29,265 nt of DNA from a virus, in IMG/VR virus record IMGVR_UViG_3300021963_000491, positions 1 through 29,265 of that record, one strand, 5' to 3'. Below are positions 5,570 to 11,775 of this stretch, in pieces (position 1 is the stretch's first letter; each line of letters begins with the position of its first letter). The translations under genes and the position numbers were made by a program. The notes beneath the pieces are model-generated. The model was not told where the DNA came from, made no database searches, and worked only from the letters and a program-made list of their open reading frames with translations.

Positions 5570-6309
5570 GATTTCTCTTTGTTAATTTGTTTAATAATAT
5601 CAATATAAACTATTCTGCTTAACTCTATCTTCTTAGCATTAATGAAATCCTGCTCAGTGCCTTCATTGCGAAGCTTGTTAGCATCCTTCCATCTTTGCGC
5701 TATGCGCTGCTCTGCTAAGTCATCCATGCGCTCCCAAACTTCAGGCATCCAATCAGACTTTTTATAAATGCCTTGGCGAAATAGGCGCTGGCAGTTGTAA
5801 GGTGCAGATATCTCTACCCATGTTTGCTTGCCATTTTTGTAGCGCTCAGCATCAGCATGCAAATCATCTATAGGATTAGTAGGAGTGTATTCTCTTGGCT
5901 CAGCTTCAGGCAAGATAAGCGCTTTATTCAGCTCTCGCCATGTCTTAGCCTTGTATTCTTCGTAGCGTTTAAACACATCAGCCATAAATGAGATACTGAA
6001 TAAGTTATAAGCATCTACCCTATCCCATTCCTTACCCACAGCATTTAATAAAAAGGCATTCTGCCAATCCTTAATACTTGTAGTCCGATAAGTATTTTGT
6101 GTAAGTTGTTGTAATAGAGTTACTTCTATGTCTGAAGGTAAAGCCTTAATAGAATTGATTACAGCAGCTTGAGCAATGAGCTCTCTAAACTCCTTTTCAA
6201 ATAATGAGTGAAGCTTAGGTGAGTTAATAGCCTCTACCATGTTAATCTCTTCAGCGCTTAGTGAACGACTGAAGCTCTGATGTGCTAATGCGCCCAATCT
6301 TTTGCTCAT
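5566..6309 (-). CDS. Replication-block protein of unknown function (247 aa)
   Basis: This looks like a conserved Bacteroidetes-phage type found in replication modules, although I cannot name a family with certainty. It is largely helical. The core LTQNTYRTTSIKDWQNAFLL (about residues 69-88), then LNAVGKEWDR and an aromatic segment YNLFSISFMADVFKRY, is the most distinctive part. A basic/polar C-terminal third follows. There is no Walker motif, so it is not a helicase on its own. A primosome-assembly or DNA-binding role would fit its place beside the DnaD/O-like 107-aa protein. The start at 6309 overlaps that gene by 59 bp. Confidence 0.65.
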   Translation of the reverse strand: MSKRLGALAHQSFSRSLSAEEINMVEAINSPKLHSLFEKEFRELIAQAAVINSIKALPSDIEVTLLQQLTQNTYRTTSIKDWQNAFLLNAVGKEWDRVDAYNLFSISFMADVFKRYEEYKAKTWRELNKALILPEAEPREYTPTNPIDDLHADAERYKNGKQTWVEISAPYNCQRLFRQGIYKKSDWMPEVWERMDDLAEQRIAQRWKDANKLRNEGTEQDFINAKKIELSRIVYIDIIKQINKEKS

Positions 6310-6574
6310 CTTGTTGTGATTTAGATTCGTTAATACTACGTGCTTTCCACTGATCCGCGGCTGCTCGCCAGCTCTTCATGGAATTTCTGCCTACCTTCCA
6401 TCCATTAGACTCGTAGAATGTGTAAAAGCGCTTAGCTAATACTACATCTTGCGTATAATCTATGATGTCTGCAAGTGATGGAGGGGTGAATTTAGTAGAG
6501 GCTGCACGCTTTGTTTCAAGCGCTCGCACCCTCTCTTCAAGCGCTTCAATGCGCTTTAATAAGATTGTTGTCAT
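6251..6574 (-). CDS. Replication-associated protein with O/DnaD-like C-terminal motif (107 aa)
   Basis: The N-terminus is a short coiled coil (KRIEALEERVRALETK, about residues 7-22). Residues 29-78 read FTPPSLADIIDYTQDVVLAK, then RFYTFYESNGWKVG and MKSWRAAADQWKAR. The pattern F-x-PP-S plus FY-x-YESNGWKVG plus M-x-W-x-AA-x-x-W is the terminal motif I know from phage replication initiators and DnaD-like proteins of Firmicutes and Bacteroidetes. Here it stands almost alone, without the usual winged-helix N-terminal domain. It probably takes part in initiation or helicase recruitment. It overlaps the 247-aa gene by 59 bp. Confidence 0.6.
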   Translation of the reverse strand: MTTILLKRIEALEERVRALETKRAASTKFTPPSLADIIDYTQDVVLAKRFYTFYESNGWKVGRNSMKSWRAAADQWKARSINESKSQQDEQKIGRISTSELQSFTKR

Positions 6575-6588
6575 TTGGTTTAAGATTA

Positions 6589-6972
6589 TTAATTATTCAA
6601 CAAATATAGAAGAAATCTCTTCCACCATGGCAGTGCTACTGCTTTTTTTATTGGCTGAGTCTTAGGCATATTGACTAAACCAAGCATATCAGTATCAGGT
6701 TTTGATGCCTGAATATCACTGTAGTATTTATTCTTTGCATCAATAAATTGCTTGAACTTATCTTGTCTTAAATGCTTTACTGCCTCCCATTCGCGTGTTC
6801 CTACTTTCTTAATGATGCCTACCTCTCTCATGATTTGCAGGTATTGCTTACCCATTCTTTCATGCTTGAGAGCGGCGCTTGGTGTCATGCCAGCATTGAC
6901 TAAAACACACACGCTTTTTACTCTCTCTATTGTTACCTTACCGGTATCGTACGTTAAACTTAATTGCTTCAT
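6589..6972 (-). CDS. Putative HTH-type small protein (127 aa)
   Basis: The family is not recognised. The N-terminal half (TIERVKSVCVLVNAGMTPSA, about residues 14-33, then ALKHERMGKQYLQIMREVGI) looks like a helical, possibly winged-helix DNA-binding fold that could recognise a site. Residues 70-85 form a basic helix. The C-terminus is hydrophobic and aromatic (LPWWKRFLLYLLNN), which could attach it peripherally to the membrane. It follows the DnaA-like gene after a 15-bp gap. Confidence 0.6.
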   Translation of the reverse strand: MKQLSLTYDTGKVTIERVKSVCVLVNAGMTPSAALKHERMGKQYLQIMREVGIIKKVGTREWEAVKHLRQDKFKQFIDAKNKYYSDIQASKPDTDMLGLVNMPKTQPIKKAVALPWWKRFLLYLLNN

Positions 6973-6987
6973 GGTTTAGTGATTTGA

Positions 6988-7476
6988 TTATTGAATTAAT
7001 TTATAAAACACTTTATTCAGATGCTCGTTATTCAGATGGCGAAGAATCTCCTCTACCTTTTCTCTATAAACTCTATCAGTCTGAATCATATTATCCACGT
7101 GGCTAATCGCGTAAAGGATTGTAGAATGATCTCTAAGGAATATAGCACCGATGTTATGCAAGCTCATGCTGGTACCATGTCTAATAACCCACATGCATAT
7201 CTGCCTGATATCATTTACCTCTCTTACTCGGCTTCTGCCTTTTAAGTTAGGCCAATCTGTGTAGCCTTTATCTAAAAGAATCTCAAGCATTCTATTAGCC
7301 TTAGCCTCATTCATGCTCTCGGCTATTCCATTTATAGACTTCCACTTTAGCTCAGGAATGTTACTGTTGTTCACAGCTCTTACCAGGTTATCTATTCGTC
7401 TACGTGCATTCTGCTGCATCTCAGCAGGAATCAAAAGCAGGATATCTGCTATTTTTCTATCTATTACTTTACTCAT
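6988..7476 (-). CDS. DnaA domain IV-like DNA-binding protein
   Basis: This 162-aa protein resembles only the C-terminal DNA-binding domain of DnaA, with no AAA+ ATPase part. Residues about 80-148 match domain IV. The region begins GRSRVREVNDIRQICMWVIR, continues with SLHNIGAIFLRDHSTILYA, and ends with a final helix EKVEEILRHL. RDHSTILYA corresponds to the DnaA signature GGRDHTTVLHA, which reads DnaA boxes. The N-terminal 75 aa are helical and unfamiliar. It probably binds DnaA-box-like sites, possibly the tandem pair at 1927-1950, to start phage replication or to compete with host DnaA. It overlaps the upstream HTH gene by 4 bp. Confidence 0.82.
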   Translation of the reverse strand: MSKVIDRKIADILLLIPAEMQQNARRRIDNLVRAVNNSNIPELKWKSINGIAESMNEAKANRMLEILLDKGYTDWPNLKGRSRVREVNDIRQICMWVIRHGTSMSLHNIGAIFLRDHSTILYAISHVDNMIQTDRVYREKVEEILRHLNNEHLNKVFYKLIQ

Positions 7477-7691
7477 TTGCTATCCTTCATTAGTTCTAAA
7501 ATGTATGGTATCTCTTCCTCAGTGATATTAGCAAGCTTACCTATGTGACTAACCTTCATAGTGCGAGGCTGCTTAATATACTTTTGAGCTGTTGGATAAC
7601 TCACCTCAAGCACTTCAGCGAACTGAGCCACAGTCACAAAGTGACTGCGAACCCAGCTGTGAAATGGAGTGAGCTTAGAATGGCATTTCAT
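7473..7691 (-). CDS. Small helix-turn-helix regulator (72 aa)
   Basis: I start this at 7691 (MKCHSKLTPFHSW). A start five codons earlier (7706) is possible but overlaps the SSB-like gene more. FVTVAQFAEVLEVSYPTAQK is a typical helix-turn-helix, followed by YIKQPRTMKVSHIGKLANIT and a closing helix, as in Cro-like phage regulators. It likely binds an operator in the phage genome, perhaps near 9450-9530, but no matching operator can be assigned. The start overlaps the SSB-like stop by 17 bp and the stop overlaps the DnaA-like start by 4 bp. Confidence 0.68.
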   Translation of the reverse strand: MKCHSKLTPFHSWVRSHFVTVAQFAEVLEVSYPTAQKYIKQPRTMKVSHIGKLANITEEEIPYILELMKDSK

Positions 7692-8292
7692 CGTCGCTTG
7701 CTTCATCTAATTTAGTATTAATTGGTGAACTAACTTTAACATCTTCCTCTTTAAGCCATGCTAAGAATATCTCAGCAGCCTCTAAAACCTCACTCGGCTT
7801 TGCCCCTCTCTTATCGCAAAAAACTACAGCATTATTTAGCGCTACTGATCTGCTGATAGAATTCTGCACTTCAGGTGATTCTTTGCGCGGAGTGTATGCT
7901 GATTGCACTATGCCTTTCCCTGCTCCATTAAATGGATTAGGATTCTGCAGCTTAAAGTTGGTAGTCTTTCTGCCTGTTGGTCCAGTGCGCTCTTCACTTG
8001 TGTAGTGAATGGTAGCACCTACTGCAATCTTTGGGCTCTGCATATCCTTAACTCCTACCTGACCTACTTCGCCATTCTCTAATACAATATCAAAATAGTG
8101 AATATCACCATTTGAGCTGTTCCATGTTCTAACGAATTTCTGACTTTTAACGATTCCTTGATTCATAACTGTTTGTTTTATTTTATTTTGATTAATATAC
8201 GTACTTAACTTTTCTGCTAACTTTTCTTCCATCTCATCCCAATCAATTGATGGCTTGAGCTTGTTCCAATCAGGCTCTCTATTGTAGCTCAT
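7675..8292 (-). CDS. SSB-like single-strand DNA-binding protein
   Basis: I choose the start at 8292 (MSYNREPDW), overlapping the 55-aa gene by 14 bp. The upstream 19 codons lack support. The middle of the 205-aa product (about residues 50-120) is beta-rich with aromatic and basic residues (FVRTWNSSNGDIHYFDIVLE, then GATIHYTSEE and KTTNFKLQNPNPF), consistent with an OB fold. The strongest sign is the C-terminus, an acidic tail ending DDEMPF. It matches the DDDIPF tip by which bacterial and phage SSBs recruit partner proteins. It would coat single-stranded DNA during replication. The call rests on layout and tail, not on a full domain match. Confidence 0.7.
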   Translation of the reverse strand: MSYNREPDWNKLKPSIDWDEMEEKLAEKLSTYINQNKIKQTVMNQGIVKSQKFVRTWNSSNGDIHYFDIVLENGEVGQVGVKDMQSPKIAVGATIHYTSEERTGPTGRKTTNFKLQNPNPFNGAGKGIVQSAYTPRKESPEVQNSISRSVALNNAVVFCDKRGAKPSEVLEAAEIFLAWLKEEDVKVSSPINTKLDEASDDEMPF

Positions 8293-8446
8293 GGGGATTA
8301 TTGATGAAGTGCGCTCTCCAATTTTCGTAGGCAGTTGTGCCTTTAGCATATTGAAGATGCTGTATCATTTCATTGTAGCTCAGTGACTCTCCCGACACCG
8401 AGCTCTGCACGCAGATGAAGCGGCTTTTAGCTCTTTCAGATAACAT
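8279..8446 (-). CDS. Small early protein (55 aa)
   Basis: The longest frame here begins at 8539, but I start at 8446 (MLSERAKSRF) because the upstream 31 codons lie inside the 76-aa gene. That leaves 55 aa, largely helical and polar, ending YENWRAHFINNPHELQ. The start overlaps the previous gene by 11 bp and the stop overlaps the SSB-like gene by 14 bp, the tight packing seen in the rest of the operon. The function is unknown. Confidence 0.55.
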   Translation of the reverse strand: MLSERAKSRFICVQSSVSGESLSYNEMIQHLQYAKGTTAYENWRAHFINNPHELQ

Positions 8447-8666
8447 AGCGGTCAGACATAAAATAATCGTGTACGTTGTTCTCATCTTGGCTTTCGAACT
8501 GGTAGAGAAAAGTGCCGTCATCAGGCAACACCTCACCATGCTTTTTAGCTGTTGAGAAATCAGTTAGTGAATAGGAGTGAGCTGATGTGTACAGTCTCCA
8601 TGTGCAAGCTTCGGCATCCCACCGACTTACGATTACCCTTCCGGTAATTTGATTTGGTTTATTCAT
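8436..8666 (-). CDS. Small early protein (76 aa)
   Basis: The family is unrecognised. It is a soluble, beta-rich sequence (ITGRVIVSRWDAEACTWRLY near residues 7-26) with an acidic, polar C-terminal half (FESQDENNVHDYFMSDRYVI). It has no membrane segment and no obvious catalytic motif. It sits 20 bp after the 76-aa gene at 8687 and overlaps the 55-aa gene by 11 bp. It is probably one of several small early host-takeover or accessory proteins. Confidence 0.6.
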   Translation of the reverse strand: MNKPNQITGRVIVSRWDAEACTWRLYTSAHSYSLTDFSTAKKHGEVLPDDGTFLYQFESQDENNVHDYFMSDRYVI

Positions 8667-8686
8667 GATTATTAATTTTTGCTAAT

Positions 8687-8917
8687 TTATAAAACTTTTT
8701 CTATCTCAATCAAAAATCCTTCACCTTCAATTGAATATTCTGTGAACTCTTCCTGGAATGGCAGAGTCTCTTTGAAGTTGTAAAGGTCGAATAGCATGAG
8801 TGCCATCTGCTGCGCTACCTGAAAGGTCTCTGCTTCGAATTGTGTAGGAATGTTGAGCCTATGGTATAAGCTGATTCTATCCTCGCGTAGTGGAGTTACT
8901 TTTAATAGGTAGCTCAT
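8687..8917 (-). CDS. Small early protein (76 aa)
   Basis: The family is unrecognised. The sequence begins MSYLLKVTPLREDRISLYHR and has a central helix (AETFQVAQQMALMLFDLYNF, about residues 29-48). It ends in an acidic strand-like stretch, EGEGFLIEIEKVL. The alternation of short strands and a helix suggests a small alpha/beta domain. The start overlaps the 60-aa gene by 4 bp. Confidence 0.6.
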   Translation of the reverse strand: MSYLLKVTPLREDRISLYHRLNIPTQFEAETFQVAQQMALMLFDLYNFKETLPFQEEFTEYSIEGEGFLIEIEKVL

Positions 8918-9096
8918 AACTCCACCTCCTTACTAACTAACACTGTGTGTGTCTCTCTGAAGTTAATAGCCAGCGTGTATTCAGCGAAGGCTTCTTCATA
9001 GGTGTCAAATACCTTAGTATAGCTACCATTAATTTTTAAGTAGTAGCGAGTACCATCGTACTTCGCGATTTCAACAATTTCAAAAAGTGTTTTCAT
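8914..9096 (-). CDS. Small early protein (60 aa)
   Basis: The product is unrecognised: 60 aa with a strand-turn-strand start (FEIVEIAKYDGTRYYLKING) followed by FDTYEEAFAEYTLAINFRE, a strand-helix layout. It is soluble, and no motif points to a reaction. It overlaps both neighbours by 4 bp in the early operon, which supports it as a real gene. Confidence 0.6.
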   Translation of the reverse strand: MKTLFEIVEIAKYDGTRYYLKINGSYTKVFDTYEEAFAEYTLAINFRETHTVLVSKEVEL

Positions 9097-9323
9097 TTAT
9101 TTAACGTGTTTGGGGTTGGTAATTCTTTCCATGATGTTTTTTCAAGATCGTTTATTACTTCTTGAATTTCTTGCAGTCTTAAATCGCAGCATTCATCCCA
9201 TTCTGCATTGCCACATTTCATATCTTCCCAATGACATTTCGCCAGTTTAAGTGCTGAATTAATAGTCCTTACTTGCTCTTTAAAGAGAAGAGGAATTTTG
9301 CATATTGCTATTTCTTCGTTCAT
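9093..9323 (-). CDS. Small early helical protein (76 aa)
   Basis: The product is unrecognised. It is helical with three cysteines in its middle (AKCHWEDMKCGNAEWDECCD, about residues 28-47) and a C-terminal helix (LQEIQEVINDLEKTSWKEL). The Cys/His cluster could bind a metal, but the spacing fits no family I know. Its ATG overlaps the stop of the 37-aa membrane gene by 4 bp and its stop overlaps the 60-aa gene by 4 bp. Confidence 0.6.
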   Translation of the reverse strand: MNEEIAICKIPLLFKEQVRTINSALKLAKCHWEDMKCGNAEWDECCDLRLQEIQEVINDLEKTSWKELPTPNTLNK

Positions 9324-9433
9324 TTGCTTATATGATTTGGTTGTGATTCTAATTTAGCTGTGTCTGCATCGAATGATCCTCCGATGAGTAGGCCTGCTAT
9401 TAGCATGGCGAGAAAGAGTAGTGCTTTTTTCAT
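9320..9433 (-). CDS. Small signal-anchored peptide (37 aa), first gene of the early operon
   Basis: This short frame starts MKKALLFLAMLIAGLLIGGS, which is a typical signal sequence or membrane anchor: two Lys then about 17 hydrophobic residues. A polar tail ending NHISK follows. The stop overlaps the next start by 4 bp (ATGA), and a good promoter lies 23 bp upstream, so it is very likely translated. The 37-aa product would be exported or anchored in the inner membrane. Its function is unknown. Exclusion or envelope-directed peptides are common in this position in phages. Confidence 0.65.
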   Translation of the reverse strand: MKKALLFLAMLIAGLLIGGSFDADTAKLESQPNHISK

Positions 9434-9455
9434 TTGCTTATTGATTTAATTTTAG

Positions 9456-9487
9456 CAAATGTACTACTATATTTTAGAAAAGCAAAA
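9456..9487 (-). promoter_or_regulatory. Host-type promoter of the early operon
   Basis: On the minus strand TTTTG (9487-9483), 19 nt, then TACATTTG (9463-9456) matches the Bacteroidetes promoter consensus TTTG-N19-TAnnTTTG almost perfectly. Transcription would start near 9451, giving a leader of about 18 nt before the ATG at 9433. A second -7-like box, TAACTTTG, is at 9514-9507 but has no paired -33 element. This is the best host-type promoter in the window. Confidence 0.8.
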
Positions 9488-9533
9488 GAAACCTTACTAA
9501 TTATAGCAAAGTTATTAACAAAAGAATGTTAGT

Positions 9534-9932
9534 TTAGAAGAATAGAGTGAAGATAATACCCCCTATAAATGAGATGGGAATACCTATAAGCGCTGTATTG
9601 CGCCACGCTTCTTTACGTGCAGTCTGCTTGTATAAATCTTCCTGAGATTTGATTAACTGCTGTGATGTCTTTTCGTTGGTTAGCGCCCATGCATCTATAG
9701 ACTTCTGCTGATCCTTAATAACAATGGCTGAAATGCTATCCGATTTTGATAGTGTTATAAACTGAGTCTTAAGATAGTCACGCTCTGCCTTTAACTTGAG
9801 CAGCGCTCTTACTTCCTTAGTCGTTAGACTGACCAGGGTATCTCTCACCGGCAAGCTCTGAGAGTAGATTGTGCATGGCTCTGCGAAGCCCATGCCTATC
9901 AAGAGAATCAATAGCACTAATGTTTGCTTCAT
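9534..9932 (-). CDS. Signal-peptide and C-terminal-helix protein, spanin-like partner (132 aa)
   Basis: The N-terminus is a signal sequence (MKQTLVLLILLIGMGFAEPC). A long periplasmic coiled-coil-like region (about residues 36-105) follows, and then a C-terminal transmembrane helix (ALIGIPISFIGGIIFTLFF). It starts inside the upstream 115-aa gene in another frame, overlapping it by 116 bp, much as lambda Rz1 starts within Rz. There is a Cys at residue 20, but the residues before it (AEP) do not make a good lipobox. It is the last gene of the structural/lysis operon. A spanin-like role in outer-membrane disruption is plausible. Holin-associated membrane protein is the alternative. Confidence 0.6.
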   Translation of the reverse strand: MKQTLVLLILLIGMGFAEPCTIYSQSLPVRDTLVSLTTKEVRALLKLKAERDYLKTQFITLSKSDSISAIVIKDQQKSIDAWALTNEKTSQQLIKSQEDLYKQTARKEAWRNTALIGIPISFIGGIIFTLFF

Positions 9933-10164
9933 ATCTTTCTTTATTTCTTTCTAATTCCTCGCTAAGCTCTTCAATCTGAAGCATGCGCTGCACGTTGGTA
10001 GCTTCTAAGCTATCTATAACTTTAGTAGCTCTATCAGCTCTGCGCTCATATCCTTCAATAGTCTTTTCATCCTGCTTAATTCTGATGTATAAAGTCTGAA
10101 TGATTATGCAGATGGTGATGGCTACAGCTATAACAATAGCGCCTTTAATTTGATCCTTCGTCAT
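9817..10164 (-). CDS. Inner-membrane spanin-like protein (115 aa, Rz-like topology)
   Basis: An N-terminal transmembrane helix (GAIVIAVAITICIIIQTLYI, about residues 8-27) is followed by a long charged coiled coil (about 28-92) with regular Leu/Glu/Arg spacing. This is the N-in, C-out layout of inner-membrane spanins such as lambda Rz. Spanins join the membranes in the last step of lysis of Gram-negative hosts. The gene follows the holin-like gene with a 20-bp overlap and contains the start of the 132-aa gene in a different frame. The call is by topology and context, since spanins share little sequence. Confidence 0.62.
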   Translation of the reverse strand: MTKDQIKGAIVIAVAITICIIIQTLYIRIKQDEKTIEGYERRADRATKVIDSLEATNVQRMLQIEELSEELERNKERYEANISAIDSLDRHGLRRAMHNLLSELAGERYPGQSND

Positions 10165-10384
10165 TGCTTTTCTTTTTATTGGTAAAGATAGATTCTATCA
10201 CTGTTAATCCTAACCCACCACCTGCTAAAATAAGCAGACCATCGAACATAAATTCAGGGCATTTGTAATCAGTAAATGTACCAATGTATGAAAGGTTAAT
10301 GCAAACGAGTAGAGCCAATATAGAAGCCACTCTTTTGCTACTTGCATCGGTCTCATTACTGAATACACTCTTAAGCCATTTCAT
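10145..10384 (-). CDS. Holin-like membrane protein (79 aa)
   Basis: The protein starts MKWLKSVFSNETDASSKRVA and has two hydrophobic helices, about residues 20-38 and 46-66 (FDGLLILAGGGLGLTVIESI). It ends in a polar, charged tail. The size, the two helices and the place between a cell-wall enzyme and a spanin-like gene fit a class II-like holin. I recall similar MKWLKS...SSKR proteins in Bacteroidetes phages. It would form lesions in the inner membrane that release or activate the lysin. The start overlaps the 58-aa gene by 4 bp. Confidence 0.65.
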   Translation of the reverse strand: MKWLKSVFSNETDASSKRVASILALLVCINLSYIGTFTDYKCPEFMFDGLLILAGGGLGLTVIESIFTNKKKSNDEGSN

Positions 10385-10557
10385 CTGCGCTTTTTATTCA
10401 TCTTGTAGATGGTAAAGATTGAAGCCGCTGCTGATAAGAGTAAACAAATAATCTTAAGTGCGAATTCTATATCTAACATCCATGCAGGTACACTAAGTAA
10501 AATACTGCTCACTGTACCGGTTACTCCTTCCGCTATCTGTTGTTCTTTACTGCTCAT
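10381..10557 (-). CDS. Small membrane protein in the lysis cassette (58 aa)
   Basis: This frame starts MSSKEQQIAEGVTGTVSSIL and has a moderately hydrophobic first segment (about residues 11-28). A clear transmembrane helix follows (FALKIICLLLSAAASIFTIY, about 32-51), then a basic end, KMNKKRR. It overlaps the lysin gene by 11 bp and the holin-like gene by 4 bp, so it is well placed for translation. It could be a second holin, an antiholin or a lysis accessory protein. The sequence does not decide. Confidence 0.65.
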   Translation of the reverse strand: MSSKEQQIAEGVTGTVSSILLSVPAWMLDIEFALKIICLLLSAAASIFTIYKMNKKRR

Positions 10558-11092
10558 GTAATAAAGTGTAAGTAATCGCTTTTTTATTCGATTTGATACA
10601 AGCTTGCATTAGCTCTTTAAACTGAGTTGGATTATTCAACACTTGGCATCCTGCGCTCCACTTATCTACATTCTTAGATTCAGTAGATTCATTAGCTCTG
10701 TGAATGTTAATTCCAAATAGGCCAGTATCTTCTTTACCTTGCTCCTCAGCTACGCTATCCTTATCAGCATCTCTGAACACGGTTACTTTTTTAGACTGAA
10801 CTAAAGCGCTGTATTTGCCCTGATGCAACCCAATAACCCAAGTGTCTACATATTGCCCTGCCTTAAGTACAGCAGTTCCAAGTTTATTCATGGGATTATT
10901 CAGCCAAAAAGTACCTGGATTAGTTGTTCCAGTGTACCACTTAACCTCATTGCCCTGCACCAAGCCTATTAGATCGTCAAATTTGTTAGGCTCGTTAGCT
11001 TTGCTACGGATGCCCACAATGTGAATGGTAGGCCATTTGTAGCCAAGCTCGGTAAATTGAGCCTTAAGCTCGTCTATTGTTGGTGCTTTCAT
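10547..11092 (-). CDS. L,D-transpeptidase-like cell-wall enzyme, candidate endolysin (181 aa)
   Basis: The C-terminal half shows FGINIHRAN (about residues 126-134) followed by KWSAGCQVL (about 143-151). This recalls the L,D-transpeptidase (YkuD) signature, where a His and then S-x-GC supply the catalytic His and Cys. Upstream segments (TFWLNNPMNKLGTAVLKAGQ, DTWVIGLHQGKYSALVQ) fit the beta-rich body of such enzymes. No signal peptide is visible, as expected for a holin-released lysin. Direct placement before holin- and spanin-like genes supports peptidoglycan cleavage for lysis. Peptidase, transpeptidase and unrelated hydrolase activities cannot be told apart from sequence alone. Confidence 0.6.
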   Translation of the reverse strand: MKAPTIDELKAQFTELGYKWPTIHIVGIRSKANEPNKFDDLIGLVQGNEVKWYTGTTNPGTFWLNNPMNKLGTAVLKAGQYVDTWVIGLHQGKYSALVQSKKVTVFRDADKDSVAEEQGKEDTGLFGINIHRANESTESKNVDKWSAGCQVLNNPTQFKELMQACIKSNKKAITYTLLHEQ

Positions 11093-11177
11093 TCTTTCTT
11101 AATTCTTTGTCGCGTTTAGATAAATAAACTTTAAGCTTGCGCTCATAGTCTTTACGTGTTTTCTCTTCCTTTGTCAT
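11064..11177 (-). CDS. Possible small charged protein (37 aa)
   Basis: A short frame begins MTKEEKTRKDYERKLKVYLS and is almost entirely charged helix, rich in Lys, Arg and Glu. It lies 6 bp after the connector gene and overlaps the start of the lysin gene by 29 bp. It fills the only gap in this stretch of the operon. Such short lysine-rich frames can arise by chance in A-rich DNA, so the call is tentative. Confidence 0.4.
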   Translation of the reverse strand: MTKEEKTRKDYERKLKVYLSKRDKELRKNESTNNRRA

Positions 11178-11183
11178 GCTTTG

Positions 11184-11756
11184 TTAATTAGTGAAATCTC
11201 TTACGTTGAATCTGCTCCAAGCACTATCGTAATTTCTACCCTCGCTAAATGCTACAGTGCTCTGCCTGTTTACTTTGCGGAGAGGATGAATATCCGGGAA
11301 GTTATTAGATGTGTATTCAGGGTAGCTGCTGCTATTGTCGCACAAGTAATCTACTAATCTCTGAGTGTACCACTGTGCATTTTCACGCGCTTTCTCTACC
11401 AATGAATCCATCTCACCTTTAGTGATGGCTGTAGTGTTCTCAGATTGGCGAGTAACTAAGTTACCATTATCATGCTTATACATTAAGAATGGATAAAGCT
11501 CTACCATTGTCCACCAAGCTGTAGGCTTAACGATGTATTCATTTAATAAAGTCTCATAGACTCCGCTTAACGTGCCATTCTCTATCTCTGTTTTAATCTT
11601 ATTGGTAAGATCAGTACCAAGGTACAAAGTCATGTACTTATCTTGAGCCAGATACATCGCAGGTCTAATTAAGTTAGTATCTACAGCCTCGTTTAACTGA
11701 GTGTACTTCTTTAAGAATTCCTCGTTAATGAATAATATTTCGGGTGCTATTGCCAT
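11184..11756 (-). CDS. Head-tail connector-like protein (190 aa)
   Basis: The protein (MAIAPEILFINEEFLKKYTQ) is mostly helical, with aromatic segments such as KPTAWWTMVELYPFLMYKHD (about residues 77-96). The C-terminus contains DSAWSRFNVRDF. It resembles the Bacteroidetes-phage family found next to portal genes (DUF6712-like, from memory), which I take to be a head-completion or connector protein. It directly follows the portal with a 19-bp gap, as connectors usually do. No enzymatic motif is visible. Confidence 0.62.
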   Translation of the reverse strand: MAIAPEILFINEEFLKKYTQLNEAVDTNLIRPAMYLAQDKYMTLYLGTDLTNKIKTEIENGTLSGVYETLLNEYIVKPTAWWTMVELYPFLMYKHDNGNLVTRQSENTTAITKGEMDSLVEKARENAQWYTQRLVDYLCDNSSSYPEYTSNNFPDIHPLRKVNRQSTVAFSEGRNYDSAWSRFNVRDFTN

Positions 11757-11775
11757 TGTGTGTTAGTGTTTATTG

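Noticed and set aside
7473-7691. Lysogeny repressor, suggesting a temperate phage
   Set aside because: The small HTH proteins lie inside the same early operon, with no divergent promoter pair, integrase or attachment site, so temperate lifestyle is not supported.
8447-8539. N-terminal 31-codon extension of the 55-aa gene
   Set aside because: It lies within the 76-aa gene in another frame. The start at 8446 gives the short overlap typical of this operon.
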